Shown here piece after piece: positions 34,734 through 43,141 of a stretch of DNA of 64,000 nucleotides. The notes beneath the pieces were generated by a model, which worked only from the letters and a program-made list of their open reading frames with translations, did not search any database and had not been told where the DNA came from. The position numbers and the translations under genes were made by a program. The stretch's first letter is position 1; every line of letters begins with the position of its first letter. Source of the DNA: Pedobacter sp. PLR (GTDB lineage Bacteria > Bacteroidota > Bacteroidia > Sphingobacteriales > Sphingobacteriaceae). The DNA is taken from assembly GCF_026239675.1 (NCBI RefSeq), contig NZ_JAPIVQ010000001.1, positions 186,001 to 250,000 of the forward strand, read 5' to 3'.

Positions 34734-35999
34734 ATGAATGTTAAGTTGCGCTTAACTCTGATGAATTTTTTACAATTCTTTATCTGGGGGTCATGGCTTA
34801 TTACTATTGGCGTGTATTGGTTCCAGAATAAAGGGTGGTCAGGTGCAGAGTTCGGAGTGATCTTCTCGACCATGGGAATTTCTTCTATTTTCATGCCTGC
34901 ACTTGCCGGAATTATCTGTGATCGTTTTATCAATGCGGAAAAATTATACGGAACATTTCATATTCTTGGTGCATGTGTACTGTTTTGCCTGCCAATGGTG
35001 ACTAACCCCGGAACATTTTTCTGGGTGATCCTGCTTAACATGATCTTTTACATGCCCACGCTCTCGCTATCGATTACCGTTGCCTATACTGCACTAAAAA
35101 ATGCCAAACAAGATGTTGTAAAAGACTACCCTCCGATCAGAATCTGGGGAACAATTGGTTTTATTGCGGCCCTATGGGTGGTGAGTTTAACCGGAAATGA
35201 AGCTTCATCCAACCAGTTTTACATCGCCTCAGGCGTTTCTCTGGCTTTAGGTATCTATGCCTTTACCCTACCGAAATGTCCGCCATTGTCTAACAAAGTG
35301 GAAAGTAAATCTTTTGTAGATGCCTTAGGACTAAGAGCTTTCACCTTATTCAAGCAAAAGAAATTTGCTGTATTCTTTTTATTCTCTATGTTTTTAGGTG
35401 CGGCATTACAGCTCACCAATGCGTATGGAGACACTTTCTTACACGATTTCAAGGAAAACCCGGAATTCACAAACCTGCTTGCAGTAAAGTATCCGGCAAT
35501 TATCATGTCGATTTCTCAAATTTCTGAAACCCTATTTATTCTGGCGATTCCCTTTTTCTTAAGGAAATTCGGCATTAAATACGTGATGTTGTTCAGCATG
35601 CTGGCCTGGGTACTGAGATTTGGTCTTTTTGCCTTTGGCGATCCTGCCGGCGGATTATGGATGATCATTATGTCTTGTATCGTATACGGAATGGCTTTCG
35701 ACTTCTTTAATATCTCCGGTTCTTTATTCGTAGAGACCCAGATTGACGAGAAAATCAGAGGAAGTGCACAAGGCTTATTCATGATGATGGTCAACGGATT
35801 TGGTGCTTTATTTGGAAGTTTCACCAGCGGACTCATCATTGAACACTTCTTCACGGGAGCAAATCAAAGTAAAGACTGGCATGGCATCTGGTTAACCTTT
35901 GCAGCTTATACGCTGGTATTGGCAATCACCTTCCCTTTCATCTTCAAATACAAACACAACAAAGCGGAATTAAATGCGATTAATGCATTGAACCATTAA
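34734..35999 (+). CDS. nupG: Nucleoside:H+ symporter, NupG/XapB family
   Basis: The 421-residue major-facilitator protein has 12 predicted helices. Family-specific features are the N-terminal LRLTLMNFLQFFIWGSWL, the loop FMPALAGIICDRFINAEKLYG, the block PPIRIWGTIGFIAALWVVS near 132, and SLFVETQIDEKIRGSAQGLF near 325. NupG-type proteins import purine and pyrimidine nucleosides across the inner membrane. In Bacteroidota they often accompany nucleoside catabolism genes, but none are here, so it stands alone. Confidence 0.92.
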   Translation: MNVKLRLTLMNFLQFFIWGSWLITIGVYWFQNKGWSGAEFGVIFSTMGISSIFMPALAGIICDRFINAEKLYGTFHILGACVLFCLPMVTNPGTFFWVILLNMIFYMPTLSLSITVAYTALKNAKQDVVKDYPPIRIWGTIGFIAALWVVSLTGNEASSNQFYIASGVSLALGIYAFTLPKCPPLSNKVESKSFVDALGLRAFTLFKQKKFAVFFLFSMFLGAALQLTNAYGDTFLHDFKENPEFTNLLAVKYPAIIMSISQISETLFILAIPFFLRKFGIKYVMLFSMLAWVLRFGLFAFGDPAGGLWMIIMSCIVYGMAFDFFNISGSLFVETQIDEKIRGSAQGLFMMMVNGFGALFGSFTSGLIIEHFFTGANQSKDWHGIWLTFAAYTLVLAITFPFIFKYKHNKAELNAINALNH

Positions 36000-36035
36000 A
36001 AACCAACCGAACCAACCAACAACCTACTTACTATT

Positions 36036-37079
36036 ATGTCTGGTAAATACCGTAAAGAAAAGGACTGCTTAAACTGCGGTCATGAAGTAGAAGCTCATTT
36101 TTGCTCCTGGTGCGGACAAGAAAACATCGTTGTTAAAGAAGATGCACTACATATGGTAGTGCATGCCGTATCCGATTATTTTCATTTCGAATCTAAGTTT
36201 TTTGGCACCATCAAACCTCTATTATTTCAACCTGGCGTATTGACACAAAAATATGTGGAGGGTAAAAGGGCTTCCTATTTACACCCCATTAAACTGTATA
36301 TCTTTATCAGTATTGTTTTCTTTCTGGTCGCCCTTGGTGGTAAGGACGAACCAGATATAGAAATTAAAAAGGATACGCCTGCGCTAAAAAAAGACACGAC
36401 CACAAAGCAGGTCGACCCGGCTAAAATAAAAGGAGAATCGATTGATTTTTATGGGCCAAACATTGTTGAGACCATTAAAAAAAATAAAGACCGGGCTAAA
36501 AAACGCGCGAAAAAAGCTAACAAAGGTCATCATGTTTCTGCACTCGGTGAGGTACTGGACAGTACGATCGAGGCTTATGAGAAAAGACAACTCAATTTAC
36601 CAGCCGGGAAACGTGATAACTTTGTCATGGCTGCACTTCAGAAAAAGAACATCAAGTTAAATCAAACCAATGAGTCAGTAGAAAAGTTTGAGGACGGTCT
36701 CTTGCACAATGTTCCGAAAATGATGTTTCTTTTACTTCCTCTTTTTGCACTGATCCTTAAACTTGTTTATTTTACTAAAAAGAAATACTATTTTGAGCAT
36801 TTGATTTACTCCTTCCATGTTCATTCGGCCATATTTCTGATTGTCCTGATTAGTACCCTGGTCACCTGGCTTGTGGGTTATGTTTATGACATCGGTGAGC
36901 TCACGTTTGTTCTGAGCTTCTTTTGGATCAGCTGGTACATTTATAAGTCTCTACGGACTTTCTATGGCAATAGCAGGTGGATGACGATATTAAAATACTT
37001 CCTGTTGATCGTTTGTTATAGTATTGCAATGACAATCACCTTGATCTTAGGGATTGGAATATCAGCTTTTATGGTCTAG
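36036..37079 (+). CDS. DUF3667 membrane protein with zinc ribbon
   Basis: The 347-residue protein opens with a four-Cys zinc ribbon (Cys11, Cys14, Cys23, Cys26; CLNCGHEVEAHFCSWCGQ) followed by the DUF3667 signature LLFQPGVLTQKYVEGKRASY and YLHPIKLYIFISIVFF. A charged, Lys-rich loop (about 110-210, probably coiled) separates the first membrane helix from a C-terminal cluster of about four helices. The family is widespread in Bacteroidota and uncharacterised. It is 36 bp behind nupG and closed by an exceptionally perfect hairpin. Confidence 0.85.
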   Translation: MSGKYRKEKDCLNCGHEVEAHFCSWCGQENIVVKEDALHMVVHAVSDYFHFESKFFGTIKPLLFQPGVLTQKYVEGKRASYLHPIKLYIFISIVFFLVALGGKDEPDIEIKKDTPALKKDTTTKQVDPAKIKGESIDFYGPNIVETIKKNKDRAKKRAKKANKGHHVSALGEVLDSTIEAYEKRQLNLPAGKRDNFVMAALQKKNIKLNQTNESVEKFEDGLLHNVPKMMFLLLPLFALILKLVYFTKKKYYFEHLIYSFHVHSAIFLIVLISTLVTWLVGYVYDIGELTFVLSFFWISWYIYKSLRTFYGNSRWMTILKYFLLIVCYSIAMTITLILGIGISAFMV

Positions 37080-37086
37080 AAAAACA

Positions 37087-37138
37087 AGCTCATAAAAAAA
37101 CCGCTTCATCAAATGATGAAGCGGTTTTTTTATGAGCT
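37087..37138. terminator. Perfect 24-bp hairpin, bidirectional terminator (DUF3667 gene / gltA)
   Basis: The left arm 37087-37110 and right arm 37115-37138 are exact reverse complements over 24 bp around a 4-nt loop (AAAT). The core is CCGCTTCATC/GATGAAGCGG with seven A/T pairs outside it and AGCTCAT/ATGAGCT beyond them. It lies between two convergent stops (37079 and 37146). Confidence 0.92.
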
Positions 37139-37145
37139 AAATGAA

Positions 37146-38432
37146 CTAGCGTTTATCTAAAGGCACAAACTCTCTGTTCGTATGACCAACATACACCTGA
37201 CGTGGGCGACCGATTGGTTCCTTGTTCTCATGCATCTCTTTCCATTGTGCAATCCATCCTGGTAAACGACCTAAAGCAAACAATACGGTAAACATATCCG
37301 TAGGGAAACCTAAGGCTCTGTAAATGATTCCAGAATAGAAATCTACGTTTGGATAAAGCTTACGTTCAACGAAGTAAGGATCGCTCAATGCTGCTTCTTC
37401 CAGTTTCTTAGCAATCTCCAATACCGGATCATTGATACCTAATTTTTCCAGGATATCATCACAAGCTTTCTTAATGATTTTTGCTCTTGGGTCAAAGTTT
37501 TTGTAAACTCTGTGCCCGAAGCCCATCATACGGAAAGGATCGTTTTTATCTTTTGCTTTGTTGATCCATTTTTCAGTATCACCACCATCTTCTTTAATGC
37601 GTTCCAGCATTTCAATTACGGCCTGATTGGCACCACCATGAAGTGGACCCCATAAAGCAGCAATACCCGCAGAAACAGAAGCGTAAAGATTACAGTCTGA
37701 TGAACCTACCATTCTTACAGTCGATGCAGAGCAGTTTTGCTCATGATCAGCATGTAAAATCAATAAGGTATTCATCGCACTTACGACAACCGGATCGATA
37801 TCAATTTCTTCTGTACGCTGACCGAAGATCATGTTTAAGAAATTGCTGACGTAGTCGTATTTATTTTTTGGATAGATCAGTGGGTGACCTAAAGATTTTT
37901 TATAAATGAAAGATACTATGGTTGGGAACTTAGCCAGTAATTTAATCATGGTCAGATCCATGGTTTCCGGCGAAGAGTTTGCATTTAAAGACTCGGGGTA
38001 GAAAGTCGACAATGAGCACACCAATGAAGCCAGTTGTGCCATCGGGTGAGATTTAGAAGGATAACCATCTAAAAACTTCTTCATGTCTTCGTGAATCAAT
38101 GTATGACGGCTGATCGAAACCTGAAAGTCAGTTAATTGTTCTGTTGTAGGTAAGTCGCCATATATAAGCAGGTATGCTACTTCTAAAAAGGTAGATTTTT
38201 CCGCCAGTTCTTCGATAGAATAACCGCGGTATTTTAAAATCCCTTTTTCTCCGTCTAAAAAGGTAATTGCACTTTTAGTGGATCCGGTGTTTTTGTAACC
38301 AAAGTCTAAGGTAATGTGACCGGTTAAATCTCTAAGTTTCGAAATATCTATAGACTTCTCCCCTTCGGTACCGGTAATAACGGGAAATTCATAGACTTTT
38401 CCGTCAATCTTAATTTCTGCAATATCTGACAT
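37146..38432 (-). CDS. gltA: Citrate synthase, type II
   Basis: The 428-residue hexameric-type citrate synthase has the N-terminal domain typical of Gram-negative enzymes and the catalytic blocks HADHEQNCSASTVRMVGSS near 228 (catalytic His), LWGPLHGGANQAV near 261 and GFGHRVYKNFDPRAK near 302 (second His and, downstream, Asp). It condenses oxaloacetate with acetyl-CoA at the TCA cycle entry. The gene is monocistronic. Its promoter has an inverted repeat directly behind the -7 box, a candidate control site. Confidence 0.98.
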   Translation of the reverse strand: MSDIAEIKIDGKVYEFPVITGTEGEKSIDISKLRDLTGHITLDFGYKNTGSTKSAITFLDGEKGILKYRGYSIEELAEKSTFLEVAYLLIYGDLPTTEQLTDFQVSISRHTLIHEDMKKFLDGYPSKSHPMAQLASLVCSLSTFYPESLNANSSPETMDLTMIKLLAKFPTIVSFIYKKSLGHPLIYPKNKYDYVSNFLNMIFGQRTEEIDIDPVVVSAMNTLLILHADHEQNCSASTVRMVGSSDCNLYASVSAGIAALWGPLHGGANQAVIEMLERIKEDGGDTEKWINKAKDKNDPFRMMGFGHRVYKNFDPRAKIIKKACDDILEKLGINDPVLEIAKKLEEAALSDPYFVERKLYPNVDFYSGIIYRALGFPTDMFTVLFALGRLPGWIAQWKEMHENKEPIGRPRQVYVGHTNREFVPLDKR

Positions 38433-38457
38433 ATATATATCTTAAATTTATAATAAA

Positions 38458-38465
38458 CAAAATTA
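38458..38465 (-). promoter_or_regulatory. gltA promoter, -7 box
   Basis: Reads TAATTTTG on the minus strand, exact TAnnTTTG, about 26 bp before the ATG at 38432. The leader would be roughly 20 nt. Confidence 0.6.
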
Positions 38466-38485
38466 GCTAATCCAACTTGATTAGC
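38466..38485. promoter_or_regulatory. Candidate operator in gltA promoter
   Basis: GCTAATC-CAACTT-GATTAGC is a perfect 7-bp inverted repeat that begins at the base next to the -7 box and fills the spacer toward -33. Binding there would compete with RNA polymerase. No regulator can be named. Confidence 0.45.
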
Positions 38486-38557
38486 ATTTGATCAGTGCTA
38501 ACAAAGCTGTTAAATAATTATTAAATGTGAGTCAAGGGTAAGTAAGAATCTGCGAAA

Positions 38558-39103
38558 TTACTTCGCTGATTTAATTTCCTCTGTTACGCGACCACATTCC
38601 ATCATTTCATCCCCGTAATATGGGTTTTGAATTTTCTTTTCAGAAGACAACCAGTCGCCGCCATCGCCTTTATTGGCCATTGGGCAATGTTGTACATAGA
38701 TGGTTCCTGCTTCCACATCTGCATGTTTAAACAAGGCAATCAGGTCTGCGCTTAAAGTAGTAAAATCTTTTCTTTGGCTGGCGATATCTTTTGCTACAGC
38801 CATTTTATTTGCGGTAACAGCAGTGCTTTCGCATCCTTTCTGACTGGTTAAACTTACTTTCAATTCCGCAGCCGCTTTTTGCGCGTCTTCGAATTTAGCG
38901 TTAACCAGGGCGTCTTTTAAGACAATATAGCCGTTATAGATGGACTGTACATTGGCGTCCTTTAATTTAATGCTTGCCGGTGTTGCGGCATCAGCTACCG
39001 TTGCAGACGTAGAATCGGCGGCACTTAAAGCCACTTTCTGATTCGTGTTGCTGGTACAAGATGTAGCGACCATAATTGCTGCTACAGCGAAGTATCTTTT
39101 CAT
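38558..39103 (-). CDS. DUF3347 lipoprotein, probable metal-binding
   Basis: The 181-residue lipoprotein has a signal ending in VATSC with the lipidated Cys at 16, then an Ala/Ser/Thr-rich linker and a DUF3347 domain (about 45-175). Indicative are IYNGYIVLKDALVN near 55 and the C-terminal stretch VQHCPMANKGDGGDWLSSE then IQNPYYGDEMMECG. The Cys/His/Met content (HCPMA, EMMECG) resembles the domain attached to copper/silver RND adaptors, so periplasmic metal binding is inferred. No efflux genes are adjacent. Confidence 0.82.
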   Translation of the reverse strand: MKRYFAVAAIMVATSCTSNTNQKVALSAADSTSATVADAATPASIKLKDANVQSIYNGYIVLKDALVNAKFEDAQKAAAELKVSLTSQKGCESTAVTANKMAVAKDIASQRKDFTTLSADLIALFKHADVEAGTIYVQHCPMANKGDGGDWLSSEKKIQNPYYGDEMMECGRVTEEIKSAK

Positions 39104-39182
39104 ATAAGTTTCTTTGTTTTATGAATAACAGATCTATGATAAGCTGTTTTTTGGTTAAATTACAGTTTTAATTTTAAATAAA

Positions 39183-39212
39183 TAAAAAAGCCCCTGAAAA
39201 AAACAGGGGCTT
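39183..39212 (-). terminator. Terminator of the beta-barrel gene
   Basis: AAGCCCCTG (39188-39196) pairs with CAGGGGCTT (39204-39212). On the minus strand the stem is followed by a U run (AAAAAA at 39184-39189 of the plus strand), so it ends transcription of the gene at 39237-39740. Confidence 0.8.
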
Positions 39213-39236
39213 AGTGTAATTAAGTCTTTTTCAGAC

Positions 39237-39740
39237 CTATAATTTAAAGCCATAGGCAACACGTAAAGCAACCTGGCCAGTATTTAAACCGCTCTTAGGT
39301 AAGCCTTCATATTTCACACCCAGATCCAGACCACTGCTCCAGGCATAGCCGATTGCAGGAGAATACAGAAATGAAGTACCGGAATTTTTGGTCACCCCAA
39401 AGGCCGCCCCCACTTCTCCCATCCCATATAGACCGGATCCACTTGGGTCAAAAAACACTTTCAGACCAGCTTTCAATGGGATATAACCATAATCAGGCAC
39501 ATCAACACCATTCTTGTTTTCACCAAGGAAATGCGTGTATCCAGTTGTAATCGGCACGGAAATTTGTTTTGAAACATCGAACTGCATTCTTGCATCGGCA
39601 CCTATAGCAAAGCTATAGCCGTCTGTAGTAGGAACACCCAAATTAACACCTACACCAAGTTTCTGCGCATTCACACTCGTACTAAATAATAAAGCTACAA
39701 CAGCTGCTGTCGAGGCTATAAAGGTGGTAGATTTTTTCAT
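39237..39740 (-). CDS. Outer-membrane beta-barrel protein
   Basis: The 167-residue exported protein has a Sec signal at about 1-25 (ends SVNAQK). The mature part is a run of short amphipathic strands alternating with Gly/Asn/Asp turns, ending in an aromatic-Lys-Leu strand (RVAYGFKL), as in small 8-stranded outer-membrane barrels of the OprF/OmpA type. No ligand is evident. It is single, with its own terminator. Confidence 0.8.
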   Translation of the reverse strand: MKKSTTFIASTAAVVALLFSTSVNAQKLGVGVNLGVPTTDGYSFAIGADARMQFDVSKQISVPITTGYTHFLGENKNGVDVPDYGYIPLKAGLKVFFDPSGSGLYGMGEVGAAFGVTKNSGTSFLYSPAIGYAWSSGLDLGVKYEGLPKSGLNTGQVALRVAYGFKL

Positions 39741-39804
39741 TTTATGATTTCGTTGATATACCAGGACCTTTACAAAAGGTATGCCATTGGAAATAATTTA
39801 TACT

Positions 39805-40737
39805 TTAAAAAGACAAATCCTGCTGGTAAGCCGTCATTATTTTTCCATATAAATCCGCTTCATTTTGTGCGGCATCAAACCAGTGAATTTTCAGTCCATC
39901 CTTTTCCATTTTCCTGAAAAAGGTCATCTGACGCTTTGAAAACTGGCATATTGCCGTCCCCAGACGTAATTTAAGCTCCTCCATATTTAGGTTACCATCC
40001 AGATAAGCGATAATAAACTTATACTCCAAACCATAAAAAATTAAAGTCTCGCGGTCTACCCCCATTTCCAGCAGCGTTTTTACCTCTTCAATCATCCCTT
40101 CTTTAAATCTGGCTTCCATTCTGTACAGGATTTTTTGCCTGCGCAACGCGACATCAGTTTGCAGTCCGACGATAAAAGGAGTAATTGACGGCCTTTTTAC
40201 CGGTCTAAAATCATGATGTTGTAAGTATTCTGCGATCTCCAGGACACGAATCAATCTCTTATGAGAAGAAAGGTCGGCATGGGCAACTACATCTTCCGGA
40301 TAATTACGCAACATTTTCCTCAGCCCGTCAATATCTTTTGATAATAATTCTTCTCTTAAACTTTCATTTACCGGAATTGCGGTATACTCCTGTTCCAGTA
40401 GTATACTATGCACATACATACCTGTCCCGCCACATAAGACCGGCAATACGTTTTTAGCGGTAAGCGATTCAAAAATCCGGTAAAAATCTTCTTTAAACTC
40501 GTTTACATTATATTTCTCTCCGGCATCTTTGATATTGATCAGATGATAAGGAATATCTTTTCCATTGATATGGTACTCTTGCAGGTCCTTACCGGTCCCG
40601 ATGTCCATATTTCTAAAAACCTGCCTGCTGTCGGCACTGATAATCTCCGCAGCAAGTGCTTCCGCCAGCTTTACTGCAAGCTGAGTTTTTCCGGAAGCCG
40701 TAGGTCCGAGTATGACCAGTAGTGGGTGATGCTCCAT
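39805..40737 (-). CDS. miaA: tRNA dimethylallyltransferase
   Basis: The 310-residue enzyme prenylates A37 of tRNAs reading UNN codons. It has the P-loop ILGPTASGKTQLAVKLA near 9, DSRQVFRNMDIGTGK near 36 (substrate Asp), the VLCGGTGMYVHSI block near 98, and the Cys/Phe-rich CQFSKRQMTFFRKM near 276. The start is directly adjacent to the stop of the upstream Vsr-like gene (no gap), so translation is coupled. Confidence 0.96.
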   Translation of the reverse strand: MEHHPLLVILGPTASGKTQLAVKLAEALAAEIISADSRQVFRNMDIGTGKDLQEYHINGKDIPYHLINIKDAGEKYNVNEFKEDFYRIFESLTAKNVLPVLCGGTGMYVHSILLEQEYTAIPVNESLREELLSKDIDGLRKMLRNYPEDVVAHADLSSHKRLIRVLEIAEYLQHHDFRPVKRPSITPFIVGLQTDVALRRQKILYRMEARFKEGMIEEVKTLLEMGVDRETLIFYGLEYKFIIAYLDGNLNMEELKLRLGTAICQFSKRQMTFFRKMEKDGLKIHWFDAAQNEADLYGKIMTAYQQDLSF

Positions 40738-41580
40738 TTACAAGTATAAAATGTATTTTAAATTCCCTGTATTGAAAACAGGAAGATAATTCTGTGTTAT
40801 TAAAAACTGTCGCTGTCTGGCTTCATCCAGGGGCTTCAACGCATCCTGCAGTGTTGCCGGCAGGCGAAGTAACGTCTTTCGGTTAAAATCCTTTAAATCC
40901 AGCCACAAGTCCAGAGGTTCCGTGGTACTGACCAGTTCAAAACCGGAAGAAGCATAGGCATTGCCCAACGACCAGTCTCTGTCTGCATAACTCATCAGGT
41001 CATTTGGCTGAACCAGGTTGATAAAATGTTTAAGCAGTTTACTAAAACCGCCAGTCACCGTAAAACCAACCTGACTGGCGAAACGCACCAATTCGTAGGA
41101 ACGGTAATCAGCTGCAATGCGCGTCATCGGCCTTGCGGCACTAAATAGCGCGACTGCCACGATCTCCTCCCCAATCACCAACGCGAATTTATATTTTGTC
41201 TTTGCAGAACCTTGTAAATGATGATTTAAAAGAAACTCATCGGCCTGTACCTGATTAATGGTCATGATTTTGCCTTTACGGCCATGGAGCGTTTTATTCA
41301 GACCAAGGATGGAAGCTATTCTTCCCAATACCTGTTCCCTGCGACTGTACCAAATGTCTTCCCATAAATGAACCAGGTAGCAGTTTTGCTCCTGATAACT
41401 CCTTTGCAGGGCGATAAAATCTTCCGGACTCCCGCCATCTGTTAAGGAAACCAAATGAATGGCCACCTTTTGCTGGTCCAGAAAGACCAGCTCATTCCCC
41501 GCTGTTTCGGTAAAGACGATGCCTTTATCCGTTAATGCGGTAATAAAATCTAATTGCCAAACCGGTCTTAATCTACCCAA
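40738..41580 (-). CDS. Vsr/homing-endonuclease-like protein of unknown role
   Basis: The 280-residue protein resembles the phage and bacterial family related to Vsr-fold homing endonucleases. The recognisable features are VHLWEDIWYSRREQVLGRI near residue 90, RKGKIMTINQVQADEFLLNHHLQG near 123, ELVRFASQVGFTVTGGFSKLL near 187 and SYADRDWSLGNAYASSGFEL near 216. In phages such proteins are candidate nucleases; here it is embedded between a DUF1801-like gene (overlap 13 bp) and miaA (no gap), which suggests a housekeeping use. The C-terminal 40 residues are unlike the phage members. Function is not established. Confidence 0.55.
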   Translation of the reverse strand: MGRLRPVWQLDFITALTDKGIVFTETAGNELVFLDQQKVAIHLVSLTDGGSPEDFIALQRSYQEQNCYLVHLWEDIWYSRREQVLGRIASILGLNKTLHGRKGKIMTINQVQADEFLLNHHLQGSAKTKYKFALVIGEEIVAVALFSAARPMTRIAADYRSYELVRFASQVGFTVTGGFSKLLKHFINLVQPNDLMSYADRDWSLGNAYASSGFELVSTTEPLDLWLDLKDFNRKTLLRLPATLQDALKPLDEARQRQFLITQNYLPVFNTGNLKYILYL

Positions 41581-41948
41581 CCCTTTTCTTTATATAATTT
41601 GAATCCCTCTGCCATGGCACTTTCTAACATCGAAAGCAGCTCAAAATCCAGTTTTTTGATGTGGAAACAAGACTTCCCCTTTAAATGCTTCAATAGCTTC
41701 AGATCAAAAGTAGTTTTCATTTCCGGTTCTACATATACCGGCATAAAATAAAAGCCAACATATCCCTTTGCGATGACCACACTGGCAAAAAACCACCCTA
41801 ATCTCTTCTTACCATCAACCAGCACCTCTTTTTCGCTCCACAATTCATAAGCCGTTTCACTATTCACACGGTCATTGAAACCCACAGCCTCATAAGGTTG
41901 CATGGTGGCTCTAATCGTTTGAAAAATTTCTACAAAATCAGTTTTCAT
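41568..41948 (-). CDS. DUF1801-like protein
   Basis: This 126-residue protein looks like the YdhG/DUF1801 fold, a small alpha/beta domain related to frataxin-like proteins: an early VGFNDRVNSETAYELW segment, a central WFFASVVIAKGYVGFYFMPVY strand pair, and LKHLKGKSCFHIKKLDFEL near the C-terminus (family pattern KGKSCFHIK). No catalytic function is known. Its last 13 bp overlap the start of the Vsr-like gene, so the two are translationally coupled. Confidence 0.7.
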   Translation of the reverse strand: MKTDFVEIFQTIRATMQPYEAVGFNDRVNSETAYELWSEKEVLVDGKKRLGWFFASVVIAKGYVGFYFMPVYVEPEMKTTFDLKLLKHLKGKSCFHIKKLDFELLSMLESAMAEGFKLYKEKGWVD

Positions 41949-42013
41949 GAGTATTGGTTTTAGCGGTGTATAAATACAATAACATGATTTACAGGATATT
42001 GTTTAGGAGAAAA

Positions 42014-43105
42014 CTAATCCAGATACCATCTTTTCACAGGATAATCCTGATCCAGGACAATGGCCTCCCCTAACATTGGCGTGGTAATTTTCAAATTCAT
42101 TTCTTCTCCCTTTTTAACCGCTCTGATTACCGGCTCATTCCAGTCGTGCAAAGCCAGTGTAAATTTACCCCAATGTACCGGCAGCAGGACTTTCGCCTTT
42201 AAATCTATTGCCGCCTGAACCGTTTGCTCAGGAAACATATGGATCATTGGCCAGTAAGGATTGTACTGTCCGCATTCCAGTATTGCCAGATCGAAAGGAC
42301 CATATTTATCTCCGTCTTGTTTAAAATGGGTATCATAACCGGAATCGCCGCCCAGATACAGCTTGTGTTTTGGCGTTTGCAGGATAAAAGCAGACCATAA
42401 AGATTGGTTTCTTTTAAAAAGCCTACCCGTAAAATGTCTTGCAGATCTGGCTAAAAATTTCAGTCCCACACGTTCCGTCTCTTCTCCCCAGGCCAGTTCC
42501 GTAATTTTATCCGCAGGAATTCCCCAGCGTTCCAAATGGGCACCGGCACCTAAAGAAGTGATAAAATGCTTTGTTTTATTTTTTAATCTAAGAATCGTTT
42601 GGTGATCCATGTGGTCATAATGATCGTGAGTAATCAAAACCACATCTAAAGCGGGAAAATCTTCCGGCTTTACAAAATCTGTCCCTGCGTAGTTTTTATT
42701 GCCCAAAAAAGAGAATGGCGAAGTCCGCGCAGAAAACACCGGATCTACCAGAATGTTCAAACCATCTACCTGCAGGAAGTAAGAGGAATGCCCAAACCAG
42801 ATCAGTTTAACCCCGGCTATATTGGAAAAATCCGGTTTCACATGCGGAAGCGTTTTCTTAGGGGTCGAATGATCATTTCCTTTGATCATCGCCAGCAACA
42901 TATCCAGATAACTTACCTCATCGGGTTTCATAGAGGTAGGTGATAAATTCTCTAATGCACCATCCTTATAATTTGGCAAAGCTTTGATCCTGTGGAGGCG
43001 TGCCCCTTCAGATAAACTGCCAAACACCGGTAAACTCATCACCCAAAAGGCAAAACCGCCGATCAGGATGACCAGCACTAACAACACATACATAAACTTC
43101 TTCAT
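42014..43105 (-). CDS. Metallo-beta-lactamase-fold hydrolase (NAPE-PLD/UlaG type)
   Basis: The 363-residue protein has an N-terminal membrane helix (about 4-24), then an MBL fold with IWFGHSSYFLQVDG near 103, the zinc motif ITHDHYDHMD near 158, and later metal residues in YLGGDSGYD and LLPVHWGKFTLALHDW. Sequence layout matches the NAPE-PLD-like subgroup (RomA and related phosphodiesterases, UlaG lactonase). The natural substrate is unknown; a membrane-lipid phosphodiester is possible given the anchor. It follows topB by 36 bp in the minus-strand run. Confidence 0.85.
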   Translation of the reverse strand: MKKFMYVLLVLVILIGGFAFWVMSLPVFGSLSEGARLHRIKALPNYKDGALENLSPTSMKPDEVSYLDMLLAMIKGNDHSTPKKTLPHVKPDFSNIAGVKLIWFGHSSYFLQVDGLNILVDPVFSARTSPFSFLGNKNYAGTDFVKPEDFPALDVVLITHDHYDHMDHQTILRLKNKTKHFITSLGAGAHLERWGIPADKITELAWGEETERVGLKFLARSARHFTGRLFKRNQSLWSAFILQTPKHKLYLGGDSGYDTHFKQDGDKYGPFDLAILECGQYNPYWPMIHMFPEQTVQAAIDLKAKVLLPVHWGKFTLALHDWNEPVIRAVKKGEEMNLKITTPMLGEAIVLDQDYPVKRWYLD

Positions 43106-43141
43106 TAAAATCCCGCCTTCATTAGCTAACTTTTGGCTTCA

